Shown: piece after piece, positions 1-6,770 of the stretch | Layout of the letters: each line of letters starts with the position of its first letter | How positions within the stretch are numbered: the stretch's first letter is position 1 | Assembly (NCBI GenBank): GCA_929200485.1 | Contig: CAKMZU010000014.1 | Span: 9,662-22,274 of the forward strand | Reading direction: 5' to 3' | From: an uncultured Gammaproteobacteria bacterium | GTDB lineage: Bacteria; Pseudomonadota; Gammaproteobacteria; Pseudomonadales; DT-91 | DNA: 12,613 nucleotides | The notes under the pieces: model-generated | Seen by the model: only the letters and a program-made list of their open reading frames with translations | Databases searched by the model: none | What the model was told of the DNA's origin: nothing | Made by a program: the position numbers and the translations under genes

Positions 1-1030
1 ACCACGTACTTTTCTCTGAATTCGGTGCATCATTAACCGCTTTTATTAACCTACCTAAGACGGTATTTTTTATGTGAAAGAGTCCGCTTTGATCTCTGTG
101 CTCTGTCATCCATTCTAATACCACATTATTTTTTTTATCCGGTTGTAGTTTTCCATCCAATCTGTTTTTTAATGCAGTTAATTTTTCTATGGATCTTTTA
201 GAATCTTCGTTTAAATTTACGCCATGCAAAAATAGAACGTCACTATCTTGAAATGTCAATTTAGCTAGTTTTAATGTATCGAGTGAAATTGAATCAATGT
301 AATTTGAAAGACTATCCGATGTCGTCTTTATTTCTTCCATTTCTTTTTTAGTTAAAATCTCAAAATTATTATTCCATTTTAAATGGGTGTAACCTCCATT
401 ACTTATAGCAGAGCACTTAGCTTCTTCACTTTTAATTACGCCAGTAAAAGGTTGGTCGATTTGCGCGCCCTCGATTAATTCTTTCATAGCATTTGCTGCC
501 GGTTTATAAAACTCTGGGAAATCCGCATTAAAAAATACGCTTTTCAAATCACCATTATCATTTACGGTAACAAGATCTCCGTATGAATTAAAAAAATCTT
601 TACATTCCGCACAGTTAAACATCCTTTTTAAATTTTTTGTTTTTATTTTTTCAAAATATTTATATGGATGACCATATTGATGCATGTGATCCCGATTAGT
701 AGCGAAGTTTGCATTAAAGGTTTTCCACAATTCATTTTTTTTTACATTGGTTTTATAAACAACCCTGCCTTTAAAACCATTTTCACTTGTATACATCGAT
801 TGATAAAGTGGATTAAAAAATTCGTTTCGACGCTTAGCCTCCTCCGGATTAATACGTTTTTCAGCTATTTCTGAATTTCCATGATTTTTTTTCTGGGTAG
901 CGCAACTTGTTGCACCCTTTGTTTGCGGTGGATTAACTGCATCATTATATTTCGGTGGATTAACTGCACTACAAAAATAACAAATTGTTTGAAAACATAA
1001 TACGAATAAAAATTTTTTAATAACAAGCAT
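1..1030 (-). CDS. Exported protein of unknown function (3' end outside window)
   Basis: The frame is open from ATG at 1030 to the left edge, 343 codons with no stop, so the C-terminus lies outside the window. The first ~21 residues (MLVIKKFLFVLCFQTICYFC, then SA) form a signal peptide with likely cleavage after CSA. A short direct repeat (AVNPPKYND / AVNPPQTKG) follows. At about residues 130-150 there is a Cys-x2-Cys block, NCAECKDFFNSYGDLV, then a GGYTHLKW segment about 75 residues later. I recall bacterial and phage hypothetical proteins with a similar C-x2-C-R-F-I-x2-G block, but I cannot name the family. Near the edge is FHIKNTVLGRLI. No catalytic motif is evident. The Shine-Dalgarno upstream is weak, so the start rests on the signal peptide. 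Protein-like composition over 343 codons makes it a real gene. Confidence 0.8.
   Translation of the reverse strand, partial: MLVIKKFLFVLCFQTICYFCSAVNPPKYNDAVNPPQTKGATSCATQKKNHGNSEIAEKRINPEEAKRRNEFFNPLYQSMYTSENGFKGRVVYKTNVKKNELWKTFNANFATNRDHMHQYGHPYKYFEKIKTKNLKRMFNCAECKDFFNSYGDLVTVNDNGDLKSVFFNADFPEFYKPAANAMKELIEGAQIDQPFTGVIKSEEAKCSAISNGGYTHLKWNNNFEILTKKEMEEIKTTSDSLSNYIDSISLDTLKLAKLTFQDSDVLFLHGVNLNEDSKRSIEKLTALKNRLDGKLQPDKKNNVVLEWMTEHRDQSGLFHIKNTVLGRLIKAVNDAPNSEKSTW
926..968. repeat. Direct repeat of 16 bp, two copies
   Basis: The 16-mer cggtggattaactgca occurs at 926-941 and again at 953-968, a 27 bp period. It lies inside the minus-strand exported-protein gene just after the signal peptide and encodes the duplicated AVNPP segments. 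The 27 bp period keeps the frame, so copy number could change without breaking the gene. Confidence 0.85.
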
Positions 1031-1113
1031 CGTTTTAAACCATCTAAATAGTTTACTCTGATTGATTGATTGAAAAGAAGTTTCAAAAATCAGCATAACG
1101 ATAAAGAATACTC

Positions 1114-1135
1114 ATCAATTGAGTCGACAATTGAT
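1114..1135. repeat. Perfect inverted repeat, 8 bp arms
   Basis: The arms ATCAATTG (1114-1121) and CAATTGAT (1128-1135) flank a 6 nt spacer. It lies 84 bp upstream of the ATG of the left-edge gene. There is no T-run, so it is not a typical terminator; an operator for a dimeric regulator is a possibility only. Confidence 0.5.
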
Positions 1136-1258
1136 CCCTACCTGTTATTAGAATCATTCGTTACTGATAACCTACGCGCTCGGCCTTAACTCTAATTAAC
1201 ACTCTATTGCCAGCCCCGGGTGAAATGTCTTGTTACGATAAATAACAGACGGGTTTGA

Positions 1259-1444
1259 TATGTTTTAAAACGCAAAACACCCTACTGGTATAGCTCCCCC
1301 ACTCGTACCAGACAGACAATACCCGTTGCGACAGCCACTGATAATGGGCAAGTTGATAATGCCAAACCGAATCGCGCACTGATTCCAAAACTAAAGGCAG
1401 GGTTGGCAAGTAAAAAAGAAGGCAATGTATCGCATGATGAGTAA
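1259..1444 (+). pseudogene. Possible C-terminal coding remnant
   Basis: A 61-codon open stretch runs between a TGA at 1256-1258 and a TAA at 1442-1444. It has no ATG or GTG start, but its last third reads like protein (NRALIPKLKAGLASKKEG, ending NVSHDE). I do not recognise it. It could be the tail of a decayed gene left at the edge of the restriction locus, or a chance frame. It is convergent with the McrC-like gene. Confidence 0.2.
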
Positions 1445-1489
1445 AGGAATGATCACTACACTCAATTGGCTAGCATAAAGAAAAAGTGG

Positions 1490-3820
1490 CTAACGCTGGC
1501 TTTTGCGTTCAATTGTGGAATACCTTTCCGCCAGGGCATTCCAGTCGTTATGGCTGGAAAGCGCTTGTAGCCCCACAAGCTTTATCTGGAAATGGACGTC
1601 TGATTCAAGAACAACCGATTCTTTTAGCTTAAGCGACTTACCCAGTTCAAATAGCCAATACCATTCATCAGGATCGGATAGTTTTCCCGACCCTGATTGC
1701 TTGCGGGTTATATCAGCCCGTCGAACCTGTTTGGCATGAAGGATTGGATAAACAAAACGGATTTCTCTTTTGTCACTCGTTACATCCAAAGCGACAGCCA
1801 GATATTTCGCTTCCTTAACGATATGATGCTCAATACACTGCCGTTCAAAAGCGAGCTGCTTTGTGTGATAAAAAGTGGCATCACCTGATTCGAAATTCTT
1901 AATATATGCTGTATCACGCGATGGCCCCAACTGATTGGCGGCAATCACAAGGTCATCAAATCGGGTGACTTTTGTGCCTTGATAATGGATTCTTGGTGCT
2001 TCTTCAACAAAATATTTATCGGCTGAGCCTCCAGACCTTAAGCTTAATTTTTCAGCAAGAAATCGGGTCAACCAAATACTGCCGCTATGATCGTTAGCAG
2101 GTAACAAACTGAAAGCGCCAATATCAACTTCATCCACGGCATCAGCGTAAGGGTTTGTCTCTGTTGCCTGATCAAAAAATCCGGGATACAGGGCGTAAGC
2201 ACCGAACACTGGCCGTGTTTTCAAGCTTTGGTTGTTTTCTGACCGTTCTTGATGAATCAATGCATCACGGTATCGATGCATTTGATTGATCGCATCTTCG
2301 GGCACATAGTCAGACCCTTCCGTATCATTGATATCGTCATCGAAAGGGGTTTTGATACGATACTTGGCATCAAATAACCAAACGATTTTCTCACCGTCAG
2401 GGAAGGTTGCTTTAAGAAAAATATCCGGGCGTTGGGTAGTGAGCCATGTTTTTATCGTTGCTCCCTTCGGGCCAAATGAAGGCTCATGTGCAAGGCGCAA
2501 GGTAACTCCGTCTACTCGTGTGAAGTTAAATGCACCTTTCTCACCCTCTTCCCGTGAAATATTGATACCGTCATTGATCATCGGTATGCGTTTGTTCATT
2601 ACCTCTTCAAAACCCAACTCAAGAAGAATTCTACGCACCTCAAGAAAACACCAGACCTCATAGAGCTCCGCAACACTGCGTAAAGAAAAATAGCTGTCTC
2701 CTTCCAGCAAATCGAGATACCACTTTAGTTGTTGCCATGCTTTATAGACTTTGGCATAGCCCGGCTTTTGTTGAAGGACCAATGACTCACGGTGCAACCC
2801 TGAAAATGAGCCGACCTCACGAAATAAAGGCTGCCTATGAAAGTGCTGCATCGTCTTTTGCCATTGCGAAAGTCGATTAAAAAAGCTCGTGGATAGCCGT
2901 TGTTTATCCGAATTTGATGGCATGTTTTCAGCGGCATGATGAATCTTGGACAGCTTCGCAATCGATGCCGAAATTACCGATTTAATGAACCTGTTTTCAG
3001 GCGTGTCTACACTTAAATACTTTTTTTCAATGGTGAAACGTTTTTCAAGCTGTTTATCGGCTTTAGCTCTTGCAACTTTTTGTTCAAGTTTTTGGCTTAG
3101 CCTGCCCTTGATCCGAGGCATCTTGACGCTTCGATCAGCCGACATAAGCCGACTATGTGGCGCATTAATGATGTGCTTTAAACCATTCAGCATGTTATCG
3201 ACCAGTGATTCAAATTGAGCAAGCCATAACAAGAGAAATTGCGGATGTGGTTTTTTGACGGCCTTCATCTGTTGCTGGGTTTTTTCTGCTAAAGAAAAAC
3301 GCCATAGCGGGAATTGATCATCAATGGCCGCATTGATCACTTGAAGATCTGAAACCATATCCATTTTGATGGGTAGCACTTCAAAGGAAAATGCTTGCCT
3401 GAATGTTTTCAGGTTAACCTGATAAACCAGTTCAAATCTGAACCAACCAATCGCATTGCCGGTATTAATGGTCGCTCGCAATGAATGGCTTCTAACACTG
3501 TAATGAAAAGCTTCTTCGATAGCGCGAAGGCGGTGCTCTATAAAAGGTGGCGTTAGAGTAAAAGCTTCTTTTAATGAATCACTAAAAACAAATTCAATAT
3601 CATATTGCTTGTTTTCAAAGAAAACCGGCTGCCCGATATCACGCTCACTAACATACTTACCATCAATACAAAGAGCTGGTGACAGTTTAATACAAGACGA
3701 TGGGGCATCCTTACCTCTCGCCTGAAGGGTTTTCACCAACCGATTCCGACTGCGACTAACATCTTTAGACCAGATAACAAAATCATAATCATCTGTCTGA
3801 ATGGCGACCAGCTCAGGCAT
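1490..3820 (-). CDS. McrC-like DUF2357 / PD-(D/E)XK nuclease subunit
   Basis: The 776-residue protein is the predicted nuclease of a McrBC-like, modification-dependent (type IV) restriction system. In known McrBC the McrC subunit binds the McrB motor ring, stimulates NTP hydrolysis and cuts DNA. The N-terminal half is a DUF2357-type region. The LYEVWCFLEV segment (386-395) precedes the nuclease, whose core shows RPDIF (Asp466), then FDAKY (Asp484, Lys486), the D...D-x-K signature. A RecB-like QMHRY motif (513-517) follows. It is about twice the length of E. coli McrC and carries about 230 residues beyond the nuclease core, possibly for target choice. The ATG at 3820 lies 15 bp after the motor gene's stop, preceded by a modest AAGAG ribosome site, so the two genes are co-transcribed. 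The family call is firm; the DNA target is unknown. Confidence 0.88.
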   Translation of the reverse strand: MPELVAIQTDDYDFVIWSKDVSRSRNRLVKTLQARGKDAPSSCIKLSPALCIDGKYVSERDIGQPVFFENKQYDIEFVFSDSLKEAFTLTPPFIEHRLRAIEEAFHYSVRSHSLRATINTGNAIGWFRFELVYQVNLKTFRQAFSFEVLPIKMDMVSDLQVINAAIDDQFPLWRFSLAEKTQQQMKAVKKPHPQFLLLWLAQFESLVDNMLNGLKHIINAPHSRLMSADRSVKMPRIKGRLSQKLEQKVARAKADKQLEKRFTIEKKYLSVDTPENRFIKSVISASIAKLSKIHHAAENMPSNSDKQRLSTSFFNRLSQWQKTMQHFHRQPLFREVGSFSGLHRESLVLQQKPGYAKVYKAWQQLKWYLDLLEGDSYFSLRSVAELYEVWCFLEVRRILLELGFEEVMNKRIPMINDGINISREEGEKGAFNFTRVDGVTLRLAHEPSFGPKGATIKTWLTTQRPDIFLKATFPDGEKIVWLFDAKYRIKTPFDDDINDTEGSDYVPEDAINQMHRYRDALIHQERSENNQSLKTRPVFGAYALYPGFFDQATETNPYADAVDEVDIGAFSLLPANDHSGSIWLTRFLAEKLSLRSGGSADKYFVEEAPRIHYQGTKVTRFDDLVIAANQLGPSRDTAYIKNFESGDATFYHTKQLAFERQCIEHHIVKEAKYLAVALDVTSDKREIRFVYPILHAKQVRRADITRKQSGSGKLSDPDEWYWLFELGKSLKLKESVVLESDVHFQIKLVGLQALSSHNDWNALAERYSTIERKSQR

Positions 3821-3835
3821 GGATATACTCTTTTA

Positions 3836-5632
3836 TTACGGCCAATAACTGGTAAAAGTGTTAGTATCGAGACGATCTCTCATCCACCGGATCTTTTGCT
3901 TTGATCGACAAGGTATATCATTGATCTCAGCACCATCAAATTGTTCACTGAAAAAATCCAGTCGGGTTTTATCATCACCCCAAATATCAGGAAATTGTTC
4001 ACTGAGAACATCTTGCAGCTTATCCAGTAAATTAGCCGAATGCTCTTCAGTGATAATCGTCAGCTTGTCTTCGTCGCCATCAATTCTTGGTAATACTTTG
4101 GTCATCAAAAAATCATCCCATACGGCTTGCAATCCTGCATCGTCCTTGGGAGAAAAACTACTCACATGTAGCAACAATTCATTCAGTGCGCGGTATGCCA
4201 GCTCAAAAGGCGTATTTTTCAGTACGGCATTGACGGCCGTCAAAAAGGCAATGGATTTTTCTCCATCGTTATCAGCAGGGCTGTTCATTACATCGAGGTT
4301 TATTTGTGACAGCATGCTATAAGTGAAAGTTTTTGGCTTGTTTTGCTTTTCGAAGAATTTGCTGTAGTCATTGGGAAAGAACTCACCGAAATCAATCGTC
4401 AATGCCCGATCAATCACCTTGCGTGAAAATCCGTGCGTGGTTTCATCCATATTGACAGTACCCGCCACAATCAAGTTGGGAGGTAAAGGAATCCCGTGCG
4501 CTAAAAAATATTGCCAGAGCCCTTCATCATTATTCATTTTTAAATCTGAACGCACATCTGTATTTTTAGCGGTCAACACCGATTTATCCAACAGTGGCTC
4601 GCAGGTATAAATACCATTTTCAAATCTTCTGCTTTCCAGCACGGAAAGGTAATCAGCGAAATACTGTTCCACTGGCGCAAGGTTCATTTCATCAAGGCAT
4701 AACCAATAAGGAGGGGAAGACAGATCGAGCTCACCTAGTTCATTTTTATCTGCATTAGGGGCAATGACTCGCCATGCCTCAATAATAAAGTTAAGCACCT
4801 TTGTTGATACATATTCTGGCTTCTCACCAATTCTTGAAATATAGCCAAGTAAGTCAGACGGTTCATGCCAATCAGGCCTAACGGGGACGAGACAATAATT
4901 ATCTTTACCTACTTGATGTGCTTCAGCCTGCTTACGAACAAAGCGCGTTTTGCCAGTACCAGAGATGCCAGCGAGTAAAATGAAGGGTTTGGGTAGATCT
5001 ATCATTTCAGTTACAGCACTAATCATTTCGTTCGTCCGCTGCTTTTCTTCAATGTCAGCAACATCGGGAGGGAGACGTTTATATAATTGCATCAAATCCA
5101 GAAGGTCTTTTTTTAATTCGTCGTCAGATGGTAATTTTCCTGATTCATAAAATTTTGCCCCTGCAGTTGCCCATTCATAAGACTTCGACCGAGGTGATTT
5201 TCCTCGTAAATCAATAAGATCTTGTCCCCATTGAGATAATTCAGGAAGTATTTTCCGTATTTTTTCTGCAATAATTCCAGCCTCACTCTTAGCGTCTTTA
5301 TATCGTGGAAACCTCTCTTTTAATTTAGTTGTTCCAAACTCTAACGATAAATATAATCCCGATCCGTCTGATCTAAATAAATAGACAGGATAAACACCTT
5401 CTTGGGGACTTTTTGTAATATCAGATGCTAAGATTGAAGCCCATGGTGTATCTGCCCACCTACTTTGACCTGCACTTCCTTTGACTTGATAGATACCATC
5501 AATATCAGCTAAAACTTTCTCGATACTCTCTTTTAAATCATCACGAATTAGCTTGGCTATATGATGATCTGTAAAAGATTCGCTTTGAGCTTTTACCCAA
5601 CCATCAAGGATTTTTTGGAATAAATTTTTCAG
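3836..5632 (-). CDS. McrB-like motor: MrcB_N (DUF3578) domain plus AAA+ NTPase, CTG start
   Basis: Read from CTG at 5632 this is a 598-residue protein. Residues 1-175 resemble the MrcB_N/DUF3578 domain, with RWADTPWASI, then QEGVYPVYLF and SGLYLSLEFG, a presumed substrate-recognition module. The McrB-type AAA+ motor follows: Walker A GISGTGKT (222-229), Walker B LCLDEMN (311-317), the loop GTVNMDETT and FSRKVIDRA (402-410). The motor would form a ring, translocate on DNA and drive the McrC-like nuclease encoded 15 bp downstream. A shorter start (TTG then ATG at 5095-5090) would discard the whole N-terminal domain, which is clearly coding. In frame, the TGA at 5636-5638 limits the N-terminus; CTG is the first plausible start and gives MKNLFQKILDGW, a sensible beginning. 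The E. coli NTAD element is replaced by NMDE here, so GTP specificity is uncertain. Confidence 0.88.
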   Translation of the reverse strand: MKNLFQKILDGWVKAQSESFTDHHIAKLIRDDLKESIEKVLADIDGIYQVKGSAGQSRWADTPWASILASDITKSPQEGVYPVYLFRSDGSGLYLSLEFGTTKLKERFPRYKDAKSEAGIIAEKIRKILPELSQWGQDLIDLRGKSPRSKSYEWATAGAKFYESGKLPSDDELKKDLLDLMQLYKRLPPDVADIEEKQRTNEMISAVTEMIDLPKPFILLAGISGTGKTRFVRKQAEAHQVGKDNYCLVPVRPDWHEPSDLLGYISRIGEKPEYVSTKVLNFIIEAWRVIAPNADKNELGELDLSSPPYWLCLDEMNLAPVEQYFADYLSVLESRRFENGIYTCEPLLDKSVLTAKNTDVRSDLKMNNDEGLWQYFLAHGIPLPPNLIVAGTVNMDETTHGFSRKVIDRALTIDFGEFFPNDYSKFFEKQNKPKTFTYSMLSQINLDVMNSPADNDGEKSIAFLTAVNAVLKNTPFELAYRALNELLLHVSSFSPKDDAGLQAVWDDFLMTKVLPRIDGDEDKLTIITEEHSANLLDKLQDVLSEQFPDIWGDDKTRLDFFSEQFDGAEINDIPCRSKQKIRWMRDRLDTNTFTSYWP

Positions 5633-5634
5633 GT

Positions 5635-5645
5635 ATCACCCCCTC
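5635..5645 (-). promoter_or_regulatory. Strong Shine-Dalgarno sequence for the CTG start
   Basis: On the minus strand this reads GAGGGGGTGAT, a near-complete match to the anti-Shine-Dalgarno complement (GGAGGTGAT). Six bases separate the G-run from CTG at 5632, an ideal spacing. It decides the start of the motor gene. A GTG at 5639 lies within the motif but in another frame and gives only 11 codons. Confidence 0.65.
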
Positions 5646-5697
5646 GCCTATCACCCGCAATCAAGAACGATTAATAAGGTCAATAATTAGTGGCGAA

Positions 5698-5726
5698 ATA
5701 GTACATTCCTGAATAATGTCATACAA
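5698..5726 (-). promoter_or_regulatory. Candidate sigma70-type promoter for the McrBC-like operon
   Basis: On the minus strand, TTGTAT and TACTAT are separated by exactly 17 bp, placing transcription start about 55-60 bp before the CTG start. Both boxes match the consensus only partly in an AT-rich region, so this is a weak candidate. Confidence 0.3.
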
Positions 5727-5808
5727 GTCATTTAGAACACTATACTATCGTTAGAACCAAGGCGAACAACAGAAGATTTTTATCTATTTGGCCAGAATAA
5801 ATAGATAA

Positions 5809-6090
5809 GTCATAAAGGCAGTCATATTTATTAACGGGTGCTTCTGGCATGGGCATGATTGTCATCTCTTTAAATGGCCATCAACCCGACCCGAGTTTTG
5901 GAAAAACAAAATAGAAGGCAACAAAGCGAGGGATGCAAAAGTACGCAAGCTACTTTCGAATCGAGGCTGGAAAGTTCTTACCGTTTGGGAATGCGCTGCA
6001 AAAGGGAAAAGCCGTTTAGATTTTGATGGGCTTATTGATACGATCGAATTCTGGTTGCACCATTCAAGCCACGACAAAGACATTCGCTGA
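5809..6090 (+). pseudogene. vsr: Vsr mismatch endonuclease, C-terminal fragment
   Basis: Vsr nicks DNA 5' of the T in T:G mismatches produced when 5-methylcytosine deaminates, starting very short patch repair, and usually sits beside a cytosine methyltransferase gene. Here the frame reads AVIFINGCFWHGHDC, then LFKWPSTRPEFWKNKI, RGWKVLTVWEC and GKSRLDFDGLI to a TGA at 6088. The His and Cys residues that bind the structural zinc are kept (CFWHGHDC and the Cys of VWEC). The N-terminal ~50 residues, which hold the catalytic Asp (Asp51 in E. coli Vsr), are absent: an in-frame TAA lies at 5806-5808, no start codon precedes the conserved block, and nothing Vsr-like is visible further upstream in other frames. 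It is therefore a 5'-truncated remnant, divergent from the McrBC-like operon. No methyltransferase gene is in the window. Confidence 0.85.
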
Positions 6091-6394
6091 CAGGTCTTAT
6101 AATCCCTTTCATCTGACTGGCTTAATCAATCCCTACATCAAGAAACGGCTCTCATCTTAGCCTTGATCCCGGGTTGCTTGGTGCAGCTTCCGTTTACAGA
6201 AAAATCAACATGTGAAAAACACCCTTCGACGAGCTCAGGGTGAGCGGTGGTGTTTGTTTGCAGCCTATATCCGTTCATCCAGAGCCCGTCGAAGGATGCA
6301 AATGAGGCGAACATAAACACCAATACTTTCTCAACAGACGTCTACCCCCTTATGAAATTAAGTTTTTGGCTTCTATGGTTAAATAGTCAACTGG
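6091..6394. other. Intergenic gap carrying a REP pair
   Basis: This stretch between the vsr remnant and the small minus-strand gene holds the REP-like inverted pair (6220-6298). Open frames across it are translations of the repeat and are not genes. Nothing else is recognised. Confidence 0.6.
6220..6298. repeat. REP/BIME-like inverted pair
   Basis: A 28-mer beginning CACCCTTCGACGAGCTCAGG lies at 6220-6247, and an inverted copy lies at 6271-6298 with a 23 bp spacer. The copies match at 23 of 28 positions. Each can form its own hairpin (CACCCT with AGGGTG on the left). The change of C to T at position 3 is matched by G to A at position 21, so that stem pair is preserved; one other stem pair is lost in the right copy. 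Translated, it gives HPELVEG, typical of dispersed REP elements in gammaproteobacteria. Such units are usually mobilised by RAYT (TnpA-REP) transposases; none is encoded here. Confidence 0.8.
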
Positions 6395-6637
6395 TTAATT
6401 TTCACCAAGCAACCCTGCATCCTCCAACATCACTCTCACTTCCTGTTGCCGAGGCTCACTCGTCACAGTCAACGTTAAGGGATATTTTTTACTCCCGGCT
6501 TTATTATTTGCCTTTGCCTCGCAACCATACTCAACATGATTGATACGGGCATCTTGCCGGCTCTTGAAAAAGAATGAGTCTGATATATCACAGCCCACAT
6601 TGTATAAAATAAGACAAACTGCCATTGCTGACTTCAT
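6395..6637 (-). CDS. Small hypothetical protein, possible lipoprotein
   Basis: The 80-residue frame begins MKSAMAVCLILYNVGCDISDS, a short charged start, hydrophobic core and Cys at position 16, which suggests a lipoprotein signal. The residue three before the Cys is Asn rather than Leu, so the lipobox is imperfect. A start eight codons upstream (ATG at 6661) is possible but would put a charged stretch in front of the signal. The mature part contains VEYGCEAKANNKAGSKKYPL and a beta-rich TLTVTSEP segment. Neither start has a convincing ribosome site. A plus-strand frame (6540-6758) overlaps it, and only one of the two is likely real; I favour this one for its signal sequence. The function is unknown. 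Confidence 0.42.
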   Translation of the reverse strand: MKSAMAVCLILYNVGCDISDSFFFKSRQDARINHVEYGCEAKANNKAGSKKYPLTLTVTSEPRQQEVRVMLEDAGLLGEN

Positions 6638-6770
6638 CGACCGCAGTCGTGTGTTAGCCATCCCTGATCGTATTTTCTACTGGCCTCAATTAAGGCAGGT
6701 ACATGATGAGAGCGTGATATTTTATCGAGGAGGATCAGAGCTTCTTCGCACGCGGTGAACGTTTTTAACC

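Larger units (their letters stand above)
1031..1489. other. Intergenic gap
   Basis: This stretch separates the start of the left-edge gene from the end of the McrC-like gene. It holds a GATT micro-repeat (1059-1073), an inverted repeat (1114-1135) and a possible short coding remnant (1259-1444). I see no hairpin followed by a T-run below the McrC stop, and no RNA gene. Confidence 0.6.

Noticed and set aside
865..1086. A 73-codon minus-strand frame with repeated QLIHRK
   Set aside because: The repeats are the out-of-frame reading of the AVNPP-coding direct repeat in the left-edge gene, which has a signal peptide and a far longer frame.
2328..2663. A 111-codon plus-strand frame inside the McrC-like gene
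   Set aside because: It is antisense to the nuclease core with its D...DxK motif; a shadow frame.
3858..4322. A 154-codon plus-strand frame opposite the McrB-like gene
   Set aside because: It is wholly antisense to a recognisable AAA+ domain, its Ser/Leu-rich translation matches nothing known, and it has no ribosome site.
5862..6083. A 73-codon minus-strand frame
   Set aside because: It is antisense to the vsr remnant, whose conserved residues identify the true strand.
6138..6323. A 61-codon minus-strand frame containing HPELVEG
   Set aside because: It is the translation of the REP element and not a gene.
6540..6758. A 72-codon plus-strand frame overlapping the possible small lipoprotein gene
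   Set aside because: It has no signal, no recognised motif and no good ribosome site; the opposite strand has a signal-like N-terminus. It is not fully excluded.
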